In this document: positions 48,736-58,640 of the stretch, piece after piece
Position numbering within the stretch: the first letter of the stretch is position 1
Layout: every line of letters starts with the position of its first letter
Assembly (NCBI GenBank): GCA_964501275.1
Contig: CAZCSP010000021.1
Span: forward strand, 4,909-68,908
Reading direction: 5' to 3'
Length of the DNA stretch: 64,000 bases
From: 55-13 sp964501275
GTDB lineage: Bacteria; Armatimonadota; Fimbriimonadia; Fimbriimonadales; Fimbriimonadaceae
The notes under the pieces: model-generated
The model's database searches: none
Told to the model about the DNA's origin: nothing
The model's input: the letters and a program-made list of their open reading frames with translations, nothing else
Program-made: the position numbers and the translations under genes

Positions 48736-49818
48736 CTACCTCAGCGGCGACTCCGCCGGTAGTTTCTGCAACAGCTCCTTCACCCGCTGAGCCTGCGACT
48801 TCGGGCAGACCATGACGGCTCCCTTGGTGACGACCACGACCAAATCCTGCACGCCAATCGCGGTGACCAAGACATCCGGCTCGTCGTTGAAGACGATCAG
48901 GCCCTCGCTGTCCACGACCATCGCCTGGCCCTGCACCACGTTCGCCGAGTCGTCGCAGGGGAGCGACCTTTCCAGGGCATCCCAGGCGCCTACGTCGTCC
49001 CACGGGAACTCGCCCGCGACCGTATAGACCTGGCTGGCCTTCTCCAAGAGGGCGTAGTCGATGGATTCGTTGGGGAGGGTATCGAAGGTGGTTTTGGCTC
49101 CCACATCATCCCCCGCCGCCATCTGCCGGGCCATCTGGAGGATCGTGGCGTAGACCTCGGGGTTGGCGTGGCTCATCTCGCTGAGGAACCCGCGCAGGGT
49201 CCAGAAGAACATGCCCGAGTTCCAAAGGTAGTTGCCCGACTCCACATAGTGCAAAGCGGTTTCCAGGTCCGGCTTCTCCCGGAATCTCTCGGCGCGATAG
49301 ACCGATGGAGCTTCAGAGCGGATCGCATCGCCGACCTCGACATAGCCATAGCCGGTTTCGGGGCGGGTGGGTTTGATGCCGATGGTTACCAGGCCGCCGG
49401 TCCTGTGGGCGGTCTCCAGAGCGACGGCGACGGTATCCCGGAAAAGCGGAGCCTCGGCAATCTTGTGGTCGGCCGTCAAAACCGCCATCGCCACATTCGC
49501 CTCCTCGCCGGAATGCTTCGCCGACAGGTGGGCCGCCGCCCAAGCCAGGCACCCCAGGGTGTTGCGCTTGGCGGGCTCGGCGATGACGCTGTCGGAGGGC
49601 ACCAGGTTGGCCTCCTGAATCGGACCCAGCAGGTGCAGGCCGGTGGCAATCAGGACGCGTTCGCGAGGAATCAAAGGCGCAATCCGGTTCACCGCCTCCT
49701 CCAACAGGGTCTCGTCGGGGTGGGTGAGTTTCAAAAGCTGTTTGGGCCGATGCCGCCGAGAAACCGGCCAAAACCTCTCCCCCGATCCCCCAGCCATGAT
49801 GATTGCGTAAGACGTCAT
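48736..49818 (-). CDS. manC: Mannose-1-phosphate guanylyltransferase
   Basis: It makes GDP-mannose from GTP and mannose 1-phosphate for glycan synthesis. From ATG 49818 the product is 360 residues. It has YAIIMAGGSGERFWPVSRRHRPKQLLKL (pyrophosphorylase signature), VIAEPAKRNT, VLTADHKI, ETGYGYVEVG, FREKPD, NSGMFFW and GEFPWDDVGAWDALER. This is the short, monofunctional form without a fused isomerase domain. A longer frame to 50040 covers the transposase region antisense and is rejected. Confidence 0.92.
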   Translation of the reverse strand: MTSYAIIMAGGSGERFWPVSRRHRPKQLLKLTHPDETLLEEAVNRIAPLIPRERVLIATGLHLLGPIQEANLVPSDSVIAEPAKRNTLGCLAWAAAHLSAKHSGEEANVAMAVLTADHKIAEAPLFRDTVAVALETAHRTGGLVTIGIKPTRPETGYGYVEVGDAIRSEAPSVYRAERFREKPDLETALHYVESGNYLWNSGMFFWTLRGFLSEMSHANPEVYATILQMARQMAAGDDVGAKTTFDTLPNESIDYALLEKASQVYTVAGEFPWDDVGAWDALERSLPCDDSANVVQGQAMVVDSEGLIVFNDEPDVLVTAIGVQDLVVVVTKGAVMVCPKSQAQRVKELLQKLPAESPLR

Positions 49819-49919
49819 AGGTCGATTCCAAAAGGCACTCCCATTATGGACTCTGCTTCTATGCGTCACGATGTCTGGCCAGGGTTGAACATCTGCTGCA
49901 AAGCCCCTATTATCAAGAT

Positions 49920-50366
49920 ATGCCTCAGTCTCACTCCGCAGTCTATGTTCACGGAGTCTTCTCCACAAAGCACCGTTCTCCTTATCTGGCTGACCTACAA
50001 ATTCGCAATGAATGTCATTCCTACATGGCAGGAATCTCAAAGAACTTGGGATGCATCCCGATCATCGTTGGCGGCGTTGAGGATCATGTACACATCCTCT
50101 CAAGCCTGCATCGCACGGTGTCACAGTCGGACTGGATGAAGGAGATCAAGAGATCTTCCAGCGCTTGGCTTAAAGAGAGAATTCCGCACTTTTCTTGGCA
50201 GAGCGGCTATGGCGTTTTCTCAGTAGGACAAACCCAGTTGGATACGACGAAACGATACATAGCGAATCAAGAGGAGCATCATCGAACCGGGAGCTTTCAG
50301 GAAGAGTTCCGGGCGCTGTTGGAAGCCCCTAGCATCGAATGGGACGAGAGATACGTCTGGGACTAG
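49920..50366 (+). mobile_element. Y1 (IS200-like / REP-associated) transposase
   Basis: The 148-residue product has the Y1_Tnp fold. It has VYVHGVFSTKHRSPYL, a central IIVGGVEDHVHILSSLHRTVS with the HxH metal motif (HVH), IKRSSSAWLKE, and the C-terminal nucleophile region TTKRYIANQEEHHRTGSFQEEF with Tyr in RYI. The enzyme nicks single-stranded DNA at hairpin ends. No TnpB is present. The gene is immediately followed by two long structured tandem repeats, as expected of RAYT-type genes with their REP partners. Confidence 0.88.
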
Positions 50367-50420
50367 CCGTTCAGGTCCCCCACATTCTATTTGGCATCGA
50401 GAAGCGCTCTCATCTCTCAG

Positions 50421-51050
50421 AAGCGAAGCCAGAGGGGCCTTGCAATCCCAACGGGATTGAAGATGCTAGCCCGGGGTTGCGAGTCCCTGTAACCGCAAGT
50501 TCGGCAAGCCAGGAATCCAGGACTCGCTACCCCGGGAAGACCACCATCCATACAGAACCCCAAAGCGGGTTCCATATTCTCCCGCCACAGATAACCTCCT
50601 GCACCTCAAAATACAAATTCTCGTCCAACCCTCATTTTATGGAACCCGCTTTGGGGTTCATGGTTCACGATAAGGAAGCGAAGCCAGAGAAGCCAGAGGG
50701 GCCCCGCAATCCCAACGGGATTGAAGATGCTAGCCCGGGGTTGCGAGTCCCGTTAGCCGCAAGTTTGGCAAGCCGACACCACAGGACTCGCTACCCCGGG
50801 AAGGCCACCACATATAAAGAACCCCGAAGCGGGTTCCATAATCTCCCGCTACCAACAGCCTCCCGCACCGTCCATATACAAGCATTAGCACGAGTACCAA
50901 ATGGCATTTATGGAACCCGCTTCGGGGTTCATGGTTCACGACAAGGCCGCCCACGGTAGCGAGTCCCGTATTGCAACTGAAGGCAGTTTGATAAAACAGG
51001 GACTCGCAACCATGGGCTAGCATCTTTAATCCCGTTGGGATAGAGGGTCT
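50421..51050. repeat. Tandem structured repeats downstream of the Y1 transposase
   Basis: Two direct copies of about 265 bp start near 50421 and 50685. Each has, in order: CAATCCCAACGGGATTG (50443 and 50707); GCTAGCCCGGGGTTGCGAGT opposite GGACTCGCTACCCCGGG; and GAACCCCAAAGCGGGTTCC opposite GGAACCCGCTTTGGGGTTC (the second pair with G for A). A third, inverted partial copy (GGACTCGCAAC to AATCCCGTTGGGAT) fills 50985-51045. No ORF is credible here. The 17-base word also occurs in the 11160-11520 element. Confidence 0.85.
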
Positions 51051-51148
51051 TTAGCGTTTGCGGAACCTTGTCCGCAGGAGCGGTCTTTGGCCCAGCAAAG
51101 ATGACTTGCCGCAGATCATCCCCAACTGGATGCAAAATAGGAGGCATG

Positions 51149-53812
51149 ATGGCTGGCAACGTCTTTGCCGATGAGGATTCGGCGAACCGGGCGCTGGATC
51201 ATCTTGCGTCGGTTTTGGGCGACACACTGCCCTCCAGCTTCACCGACCTCTTTGCCCAAAACGCCGACCCCGACCTTGCCCTGGCCAATCTGGGCCGCTG
51301 GCTCGCCGCCACGACCAACCCTCAAACACATCTGCACCAGTTGGTCTCCGTTCCCCCGCTAGCCAAGCTCTTGATCGACATCTTGGGGGCCAGCCAGCCG
51401 ATTACCGACTCCCTGATCCAGAATCCCGAACTCGCCTCCCTTGTCCTCGACCCCGGAGAACTCTCCCGAGCCCCCACTCGAGAAGGCGTTCTACGGGAGG
51501 GGCGGTCGATGCTGGCGGCGGCCACCTCCCACTCCCACGCCCTGGACCGCATCCGATTCCTCAAACAGCGTTGGACCCTCCCCATCGTCTTCAACGACAT
51601 CGCCGGGAACTGGCCCGAGGAGACGATCTGGCACGCCCTCAGCGACGTCGCCGAGGCCCTCATCGAACTCACTGCCGAGGCAGTTTGGCGCGAATTCGCG
51701 GGGCAGAAAGGGTTGGTGGGGGATTGCCCGGTGCTGGTGGTCGGATTTGGCAAATTGGGAGGACGGGAGCTGAACTTCAGTTCCGACATCGACCTCGCCT
51801 ACGCGATCCCCGACGGGATGGGGGAGGAGTTGGAGCGGGACATCATCCGCTACTGCCAGCTTTTCGGGCGAGCCCTCAGCGACCGGATGGGGCGGGGATC
51901 GGTCTATCGGGTGGACCTGCGGCTGAGGCCCTATGGCAACGCCGGAGCGCTCGTGCCCTCCATGCGAAGCTTCGAAGCCTACTACCAACTCTACGCCGAG
52001 CAGTGGGAGGTCCAGGCCCTGATCCGATCCAAGCCGATCACGGGGCCGCCCGAGTTGAGGGATCGGTGGCTGGCGATGCGGCAGGAGCGCTGTTTCCGCC
52101 CCCAACTCAGCGAGCCCGAGCTAGAGGCGATGCTGGCGATGAAGACCCGCATCGAGGAGCGCTCGGAGGTGGACGACCTCAAGCGCGGCGCGGGGGGAAT
52201 CCGGGATGTGGAGTTCTTGGTCCAGGCTCTCCAACTCATCCACGGCCACCGACTGCCTGGCCTGCAGGTCGCCAATACGCTCGACGTCCTTCGCGAGTTG
52301 GAGCGGCAAGGCATCTTGGACCACCCGGTCGCCCAGAGTTTGGAGCGAGGGTACACCTTTCTGCGCCAGCTAGAGCATCGGTGCCAACTGGTCGGCGACC
52401 AGCAGACCCATAGCATTCCAGCCACCCCACAAGCCCGCGAGCGCCTCGCCAAGCTGATGGGTAGGCCAAAGTGGCGGCAGGTCGAGAGCGAACTGGAGGG
52501 CCATCGGCGTACAATTCAGACCTTGTATAAGTCCATTCTGCGCCCCGAGCCCTCTGCCGGAAGCCCCCGAGACCAGATCGCCGAGAAGTTGGGCGTCCTT
52601 GCCCCCAGCGTCCTGCAATGGTTCGACTCCCTCCCGGCTCCAGAAGCGTTCTATGCCAGCCTTGCCGAGAACCGCGACAGTCTGGATCGGGTGGAGAGGG
52701 TCGCACTGGCCTCGCCGAGCCTGGTCAACGAACTGAAACACTCCATCGCCCTCACCGAAATGCTGGTGAGCGGGGAGATCGAGGAGGCATCCGATCCCGC
52801 CGCGACCCTCAACGGCCTCCCCCTCGACGCCCCCATCAAGCAGGTCGCCGACGCCTACCAACGGTCCCGATGCCACCTGCTGGTCCGCTGGGTTCTCAAC
52901 CAGGAATCCAACCCCGGCCAAGAGCTATCCGAGTTGACCGACGCCCTCATCTGCCACTGCGCCCGACGCCTGCTCGTCAGGTTTGATATTGTAGGGCTGG
53001 GAAGCTACGGTGGTCGCGAGATGGCGATGGACTCCGACGCCGACCTGGTGCTACTGGTCGCCAAGCCCGAATGGCAGTCGGAGGCGGAGTCCCAGGCCCA
53101 GCAGTTCCTGTCCCTGTTGGGGCAAATCAAACGAGTGGGCGCACCCATTGGCGTCGACCTGCGATTGCGCCCCGACGGCGGCAAGGGGATGCTGGTTCGG
53201 TCGTTGGAGGCTCTGGGCGCTTACGAGCTTTCAGGGATGGAGATGTGGGAGCGGTTTGCTTTGGGACAGGCGAGGTTAGTTTTTGGCCAGGATGAGGCCA
53301 TCGCCACGATCCTGAAAGCTGCCTACGCCCAACCCCTCACCCCCGAGCGTCTGCGCGAGCTGCTCGCTATGAAGAAGCGGGTGGAGACCGAGCGGGTGAA
53401 GCCCCAACACGTTCGGCGGGAAGTGAAACTGGGCTTTGGGGGGCTGAACGACATCGAATGGCTGGTCCACCTGCATGAGATGCGCTTCCCCACGGCCACC
53501 CAATCCGACCGGAGCGACGCCAGGAAGGTCTCGATGCCCGACCGGATTCGGAACCTGGGACGAGCCACCCTTCTCAACGCGGTTGAGGTGGAGCAAATCC
53601 TGCATTCCCACGCCCACCTTGCCGAGGTCCGCCTAAGGCTGGGATTGCTGGGGCTGGAGAAAGATATCCTTCCCGAGAACCCGGACAAGCTGGATCGCCT
53701 GGCCCAAACGATGGACTTCCCAAGCGGCAACGACCTTCTGGCCAAGCACGAACAGGTCATCGAAACCGTTCGCGCGATCTACATTCAGGGTCTGGAACGT
53801 CTCAAGGCTTGA
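51149..53812 (+). CDS. glnE: Bifunctional glutamine synthetase adenylyltransferase/deadenylase
   Basis: GlnE adds and removes AMP on glutamine synthetase under control of PII. The product of about 887 residues has two duplicated nucleotidyltransferase halves. The N-terminal deadenylase half has FGKLGGRELNFSSDIDLAYA and RVDLRLRPYGNAGALVPS. The C-terminal adenylylase half has GLGSYGGREMAMDSDADLVLL and GVDLRLRPDGGKGMLVRSLEAL. AGGAGG (51139-51144) lies 4 bases before ATG 51149; ATG 51146 is too close. An ORF start at 51068 lies in repeat DNA. It abuts plsY (4 bases). Confidence 0.92.
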   Translation: MAGNVFADEDSANRALDHLASVLGDTLPSSFTDLFAQNADPDLALANLGRWLAATTNPQTHLHQLVSVPPLAKLLIDILGASQPITDSLIQNPELASLVLDPGELSRAPTREGVLREGRSMLAAATSHSHALDRIRFLKQRWTLPIVFNDIAGNWPEETIWHALSDVAEALIELTAEAVWREFAGQKGLVGDCPVLVVGFGKLGGRELNFSSDIDLAYAIPDGMGEELERDIIRYCQLFGRALSDRMGRGSVYRVDLRLRPYGNAGALVPSMRSFEAYYQLYAEQWEVQALIRSKPITGPPELRDRWLAMRQERCFRPQLSEPELEAMLAMKTRIEERSEVDDLKRGAGGIRDVEFLVQALQLIHGHRLPGLQVANTLDVLRELERQGILDHPVAQSLERGYTFLRQLEHRCQLVGDQQTHSIPATPQARERLAKLMGRPKWRQVESELEGHRRTIQTLYKSILRPEPSAGSPRDQIAEKLGVLAPSVLQWFDSLPAPEAFYASLAENRDSLDRVERVALASPSLVNELKHSIALTEMLVSGEIEEASDPAATLNGLPLDAPIKQVADAYQRSRCHLLVRWVLNQESNPGQELSELTDALICHCARRLLVRFDIVGLGSYGGREMAMDSDADLVLLVAKPEWQSEAESQAQQFLSLLGQIKRVGAPIGVDLRLRPDGGKGMLVRSLEALGAYELSGMEMWERFALGQARLVFGQDEAIATILKAAYAQPLTPERLRELLAMKKRVETERVKPQHVRREVKLGFGGLNDIEWLVHLHEMRFPTATQSDRSDARKVSMPDRIRNLGRATLLNAVEVEQILHSHAHLAEVRLRLGLLGLEKDILPENPDKLDRLAQTMDFPSGNDLLAKHEQVIETVRAIYIQGLERLKA

Positions 53813-53816
53813 CTGT

Positions 53817-54461
53817 ATGGAACTGACCCTTCTCATCCTCGGCGCATATCTGCTCGGCGCGATCCCCGTCGGAGTGCTGGTCGCCCGCGCCTATGGCGTG
53901 GACATCATGCAAGTGGGGAGCGGCAACATCGGAGCGACGAACGTGGGCCGGGCACTGGGAAAGAAGGCGTCCATTCCCGTCTTCCTCTTGGACATGCTAA
54001 AGGGGCTCGTCCCCACCCTCGTGGCCCGTTCGCTCTTCCCCGATCGACAGGAGTTTTGGTTTCTGGCGGGCTCGATGGCGATCATCGGGCACAGCTTTTC
54101 GCCGTTCCTCAAGTTCAAAGGCGGTAAGGGAATCTCCACCGCTTTGGGCATGACGCTCGGAACGTCCCCCCTGGTTGCCCTCTCCGCATTCGGCCTTTTC
54201 TCCCTGACGCTGGGGACTACCCGGTTCATGAGCCTGGCTAGCATTGTTGCCGTGGTTTCCACGATCCCCCTTGGCATTCTCTTCAAAGACTCGCCCTGGG
54301 TTTTGGGAGGCTATGGGCTGATGTCGACTTTCATCATCTATCGGCACCGGGCAAACCTCAAACGCCTGAAGGAGGGGACCGAGCCAAAGTTCACCTTCAA
54401 GAAGACTATCGACCTTCCCAAACCGCCAGCGGAGGAAGAGGAGAACGACGGTGCTTCGTGA
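53817..54461 (+). CDS. plsY: Acyl-phosphate:glycerol-3-phosphate acyltransferase PlsY
   Basis: PlsY starts phospholipid synthesis by acylating glycerol 3-phosphate from acyl-phosphate. The 214-residue protein has five or more membrane helices and the family motifs GSGNIGATNVGRALGKK, GHSFSPFLKFKGGKGISTALG and the late RHRANLKRL(K)EGTEPKF. A charged tail (KPPAEEEENDG) extends beyond the usual end. It lies 4 bases after glnE and overlaps the next gene by 11 bases. Confidence 0.93.
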   Translation: MELTLLILGAYLLGAIPVGVLVARAYGVDIMQVGSGNIGATNVGRALGKKASIPVFLLDMLKGLVPTLVARSLFPDRQEFWFLAGSMAIIGHSFSPFLKFKGGKGISTALGMTLGTSPLVALSAFGLFSLTLGTTRFMSLASIVAVVSTIPLGILFKDSPWVLGGYGLMSTFIIYRHRANLKRLKEGTEPKFTFKKTIDLPKPPAEEEENDGAS

Positions 54462-55251
54462 CCAGCTGATGAACAACCCCGGCGCGCTATTGGCCAGCGG
54501 CGCGGTTTGGGTGTTGCTCAGCTTCTGGATACTCGGGTTGTTCCAATGGGCGATTCAGGGCGACATCGACTTCTTGAGCGCGTTGGCGGGAATCTGCGTT
54601 GCTATCGGCCTGGGAATCGCCGCCATGCTTGCGCGGGACGCATACATGGCGCCCTTGATCCTATTAGGCGTCGTTATCACCATGTGCGCCTTTCCCCTGG
54701 TGAGGTCCTCTCTCAACAAGCGAGCCTTGGGCCAGATCGACGTGGATACTATTGAGCGGGCATACGAGGTCTTAGCCCAAAAGCCGGGAAACGCTCCGAT
54801 TAAGTTCAAGCTTGCCAAGACGATCTATCACAAAGGGATGCCCGCCCATGCGCTGGCCCTGGCTGAGGAGGCGATCCTGCAGATGCCGGAGGCGATGTTT
54901 CCCGAGGAGCACCGCATCCTGAAGGGCTGGCGGCACTACCAAAAGGCGTCGGGGCAAACGGCATTGGGGTGTCTGGACTGTGGAGCCCCTTGCCAACCTG
55001 GTTACACGCACTGTCTGCAGTGCGGCGCGCCGTTCCTTTTGGACCATGCCCGCGGCGCGTGGGTGGGCAAAGGACTGGCCCGCAAGTTCGTCTCGGCCTG
55101 GATCGCGATCATGGTCGCCGTGGTGGGAATCCCCTTTGTCGCCGGGACATTGTCCGCCGGGGCGGCGATACCGGTCATCATTGGGCTGATGGCAATGGCA
55201 ATCGTGGTACTCGCCATGACCTTTCGTCCGTCTAGGAAAGCATCGCCATGA
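54451..55251 (+). CDS. Membrane protein with a zinc-ribbon knuckle, TPR-like middle
   Basis: The 266-residue product (GTG 54451) has three N-terminal membrane segments (about 12-85) and a short helical pair (IERAYEVLAQKPGNAPIKFKLAKTIYHKGMPAHALALAEEAI, TPR-like). A zinc-ribbon follows (CLDCGAPCQPGYTHCLQCGAPF, two CxxC), then two C-terminal membrane helices. The function is unknown. It overlaps plsY by 11 bases and the next gene by 4, so it is part of the plsY-lpt transcript and may act in envelope assembly. Confidence 0.65.
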   Translation: MLRDQLMNNPGALLASGAVWVLLSFWILGLFQWAIQGDIDFLSALAGICVAIGLGIAAMLARDAYMAPLILLGVVITMCAFPLVRSSLNKRALGQIDVDTIERAYEVLAQKPGNAPIKFKLAKTIYHKGMPAHALALAEEAILQMPEAMFPEEHRILKGWRHYQKASGQTALGCLDCGAPCQPGYTHCLQCGAPFLLDHARGAWVGKGLARKFVSAWIAIMVAVVGIPFVAGTLSAGAAIPVIIGLMAMAIVVLAMTFRPSRKASP

Positions 55252-56321
55252 AGAAAGTAGACCAATACATGCTGAAGGAGTTGGCGGTGCCATTCCTCAT
55301 CGGCACAGTCTCGGTCCAACTGATGTTCTTGGCGAACCAGTTTATCTACCTCTTCAAGACGTTCTCCCTCCAAAACGTCCCTTTCTCGGCGTTCGCTCAG
55401 CTTGTTCTGTATAAAGCTCCTTACTGGGCCAACTTCACATTTCCAATGGGAATGACGTTGGCTGCCTCAATGGCGGTCTCTCGCGTGACCCGTGAAAGCG
55501 AACTGACGGCGATGCGGGCGGCGGGAGCGAGGATTCTACGCGTCCTGCGCCCAATCGCGGTGTTCGGGCTGATCGTCGCGATCGGCAACTTTCTCTCGGC
55601 CGAGATGGTGATGCCTCCGGCGGAGAAGCGATTCAACAAACTGAGCCGGGAAGTGGCGGTCCTGGGCGGCATACCCAACTTCATCCAGAACCAGGGGCTG
55701 AAACTGAAGAACTGGTGGGTCTACTTCGGCGGCATCCAGCGCGCCCCTGACGGCAAGTTGGTTCTGACGGATATTGTGGTCTTTGAGAGGCCGCAGCCCA
55801 AGATGACGGAGCTTAAAACCGCCAAAAACGGCACCTATAGCAACGGCAACTGGGAGCTCACGGATGTGTTTGTGTGGGTTGTAGATGGGCAGGATCTTGT
55901 GGTCGCCAAAGCGGACGAACCCATGACGATCACCGAACCCATCGACGTCGATTCCCTGTTTGGCGGGCTGGTTCCTGAAGAGAAAACCCTCGAAGAACTT
56001 CGGCAGACCATCGAGACCAATCGCAATAACGGCATGAACACCGTCCATGAGGAAATGCAGTACCACAACCGGTTTGCCTTGCCCGCCGCCTGCCTGGTGT
56101 TCGCCATTGTGTCGCCGGTGTTTGCTGTCTGGTTTGCGAAGAGCGGGGCGTTTATGGGCGTGTTTCTCAGCATGATCGTGGTCTTGCTCTACTACAACGC
56201 CTGGGTGATCTCGACTGAAATCTTGGGCAAGAACGGGTGGACCGCGCCCTGGCTGGCGGCTTGGCTGCCAAACATCATCTTCATCGTCTTTGGCCTCTTC
56301 GCCATTCGGAGGCTGGAGTGA
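55248..56321 (+). CDS. lptG: LptF/LptG family permease (YjgP/YjgQ)
   Basis: This is the transmembrane component of the LPS export ABC complex LptB2FG. The 357-residue product has three N-terminal membrane segments, a large periplasmic jellyroll (about 115-265) and three C-terminal segments. DQYMLKELAVPFLIGTVSVQLMFLANQF and AAGARILRVLRPIAVFGLIVA are typical. FALPAACLVFAIVSPVFAVWFAK matches the C-terminal permease signature. Only one such gene is seen; the second subunit and LptB must be elsewhere. Both ends overlap neighbours by 4 bases. Confidence 0.88.
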   Translation: MKKVDQYMLKELAVPFLIGTVSVQLMFLANQFIYLFKTFSLQNVPFSAFAQLVLYKAPYWANFTFPMGMTLAASMAVSRVTRESELTAMRAAGARILRVLRPIAVFGLIVAIGNFLSAEMVMPPAEKRFNKLSREVAVLGGIPNFIQNQGLKLKNWWVYFGGIQRAPDGKLVLTDIVVFERPQPKMTELKTAKNGTYSNGNWELTDVFVWVVDGQDLVVAKADEPMTITEPIDVDSLFGGLVPEEKTLEELRQTIETNRNNGMNTVHEEMQYHNRFALPAACLVFAIVSPVFAVWFAKSGAFMGVFLSMIVVLLYYNAWVISTEILGKNGWTAPWLAAWLPNIIFIVFGLFAIRRLE

Positions 56322-58639
56322 GGCTCGGCTTCGTCCTTGCCTTCGCAGGATTGGCGGCGGTTGGGGTAGGGCAGGATGTCAGCGGCCCGATCCGCAATGT
56401 CCTGAATATACTGAAAGATAAAGAATTACTGCCAAAACCTATCCAAATACCACCGACCCAGCCGCAGGTAAACGATCCCAGGATCCGGTCGGGCCAACTT
56501 CCCGAAGCCAGTCCAGATCCGAATCGCCAGCAGCTCGATATCAAGCAGGGGAATCTACGCCAGCAAGGCGATATCATCACCTTGTCCGACGGCGCTCATC
56601 TGGTCTACCGAGGCTACGAAATCTTCGGCGATACCATCGAAGGAAACCTCTCCACCAACATCTTCAAAGCCACTGGAAATGTAAAAGTTTTTGGCGAAAA
56701 GGCTTATATCAAAGGGGATGAAGTCACGGTGAACATGAGGAACGAGACCTTTCTCGCCCGCGATTCCTACGTTGAGGCGCGCCCCTCACTTTTGGGAGGG
56801 AATATCCAGAGAAACCTATACATAAAGGGCGGCACAACCTACGGAACTCAATATGAGATTTTTGGCGAGAACTGCACCGTCACCTCCTGCGACCTGGAAA
56901 CGCCGCACTACCATATGCAATCCGCCAAGGTGACCGTCCGTCCCGGTCGGCGGGCGATCTTCCGCAAGGTGGGAATCAATCTATTCAACCGCACGATTCT
57001 CAAGCTGCCGTACCTCTCCATCCCCCTGGACGAACGAACCTACCGCTACATGCCCGAGGTCGGCCAGACTTTCGACGAAGGCTACTATGTCAAGTTCAAG
57101 TTCGGCATCCCTCTTAGGGGCGACTACACCTTTTTAGACACCCGAGTGGACTACTTCACCAAGAAGGGGCCGGGCCTGGGACTCGATTTCACCTATTCCA
57201 CACCCACCATGCGCGGCGTCGCCAACGCCTACAACATCTTGGGCGATGACAGGATGTTCACTTTCAGCAACCGTCACCGTCAGGAGCTAAGCTTCGGGGT
57301 GCTCACTGTCGACAACAACTATCAGCAGCGCAACTACCTCTCCGCCCCGGAATCCACGATCCTGAATACCCGCATCGGGCTGACGGTGCCGCAGGCCCGG
57401 CAAACTACTACGAGGTTCGACTTTTTGCGCAGCGAGAACACCTCGGGCGCAAGTCGGGCGACCTCGGAAAGCTTCAAGATTTCGGACAATCGCCGCTGGA
57501 GTCGGGAATTCCGCACCCTGTTCGACGTGGGGTACTCGCATAGCCAGAATCAAAGTGGATCGTTCTTCAGCGAGCGGGAGCAGATGGATGTGAAGCTGCG
57601 GGCGAACTACGATATGCAGAAGGCAATGGCCCAGTTCGACTACCAGCGGGCCATCCCGGTCGGTGAGACTAGCAACTTCTTCAGTGGGGCCGACCGGACG
57701 CCGGTCCTTTCGCTATCTACGGACTCGCGCCGCCTCCTCGGGGGAAGGGATGGAGGCTGGCCGTTTACCAGCGAGATCAGCGTCGGCGAGTTTGCGAATT
57801 CGCTAGATAGGACAAGGTTAAGCCGTGCAAACTTTGACTTTAACATCAACCGCCCGGATCGAAGTAATAATCGCTTCCGGTTCGACATCAACGGCCGCTT
57901 CCGACAAGGTATCTATAGCAACGACACCGCCCAATACAACCTGGGGCTGGGCTTGCAGGCCAGCTATGCCTTAGGCCACGATACCAGCTTCAATGTCCGG
58001 TACAACTACCTTCGCCCCTACGGTTTCTCCCCGCTGCAAATCGACCGTCTGGGTCGCACCAACCTTGTCACCGCCGACCTCTCTTTCCGACCGTACCGCA
58101 CCATCCTCATCGGAGCGCAGACCGGCTACGACATCCTTCAACTGCAAGACCAGAACTCGTACTCCAGCCCTTGGCAGTCGGTTGGTGCGAGGCTGGAGTA
58201 TCGCCCCGTGGACTACATCTCCCTCCGCGCTCTCAGCACCTACGATACTTTCCAGCGGGCTTGGAGTTACACGAACGTCGATCTGGCCTACCGCGCCGGG
58301 GCGACTTTTGTAGGCTTCGGCGCGAAGTATGACGGTATCCGCAAGACCTGGAGCAGCGCGAGCGGGTTTGTGGACGGCTTTAAATGGGGCCGCCTGCGCA
58401 CCAGTTTGCTGTTCAACTACAATGGCTACCTGCAAAGGTTCGAGTCCCGCCACGCCCAGTTCACCTACGACCTCCACTGCGCCGAGGCGGTCCTAACCGT
58501 CCTGGACAACCCCATCGGATTCCGCGCCGGAACCAGCATCAGCTTCACCATCCGCCTCAAAGCCTTCCCCTTCAACACCGGCTTTGGCACCGGCACCAGC
58601 GGCCAACCGATCACCATCAGCGGCGGGGGAGTGAACTGA
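56318..58639 (+). CDS. lptD: LptD-like outer-membrane LPS assembly protein
   Basis: LptD is the outer-membrane barrel that inserts LPS. From GTG 56318 (overlapping the lptG stop) the product is 773 residues with a signal peptide ending near residue 20. Residues 70-170 are an OstA/LptA-like jellyroll (GDIITLSDGAHLVYRGYEIFGDTIEGNLSTNIFKATGNVKVFGEKAYIKGDEV). The rest is a beta-barrel with aromatic alternation (YYVKFKFGIPLRGDYTFLDTRVDYFT). Cysteines EN-C-TVTSCD near 187-192 may substitute for the usual disulfides. Sequence similarity to enterobacterial LptD is low, so the name rests on domain order and context. Confidence 0.83.
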   Translation: MRLGFVLAFAGLAAVGVGQDVSGPIRNVLNILKDKELLPKPIQIPPTQPQVNDPRIRSGQLPEASPDPNRQQLDIKQGNLRQQGDIITLSDGAHLVYRGYEIFGDTIEGNLSTNIFKATGNVKVFGEKAYIKGDEVTVNMRNETFLARDSYVEARPSLLGGNIQRNLYIKGGTTYGTQYEIFGENCTVTSCDLETPHYHMQSAKVTVRPGRRAIFRKVGINLFNRTILKLPYLSIPLDERTYRYMPEVGQTFDEGYYVKFKFGIPLRGDYTFLDTRVDYFTKKGPGLGLDFTYSTPTMRGVANAYNILGDDRMFTFSNRHRQELSFGVLTVDNNYQQRNYLSAPESTILNTRIGLTVPQARQTTTRFDFLRSENTSGASRATSESFKISDNRRWSREFRTLFDVGYSHSQNQSGSFFSEREQMDVKLRANYDMQKAMAQFDYQRAIPVGETSNFFSGADRTPVLSLSTDSRRLLGGRDGGWPFTSEISVGEFANSLDRTRLSRANFDFNINRPDRSNNRFRFDINGRFRQGIYSNDTAQYNLGLGLQASYALGHDTSFNVRYNYLRPYGFSPLQIDRLGRTNLVTADLSFRPYRTILIGAQTGYDILQLQDQNSYSSPWQSVGARLEYRPVDYISLRALSTYDTFQRAWSYTNVDLAYRAGATFVGFGAKYDGIRKTWSSASGFVDGFKWGRLRTSLLFNYNGYLQRFESRHAQFTYDLHCAEAVLTVLDNPIGFRAGTSISFTIRLKAFPFNTGFGTGTSGQPITISGGGVN

Positions 58640-58640
58640 T

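Noticed and set aside
50339..50959. Open frame of 206 codons in the region downstream of the transposase
   Set aside because: It reads through the tandem repeats and its protein is itself internally repeated (PEGPRNPNGIEDASPGLRVP); no independent coding signal.
58430..58460. tRNA-like GGTTCGAGTCCC string
   Set aside because: It is inside the lptD reading frame and no cloverleaf or acceptor stem is seen around it.
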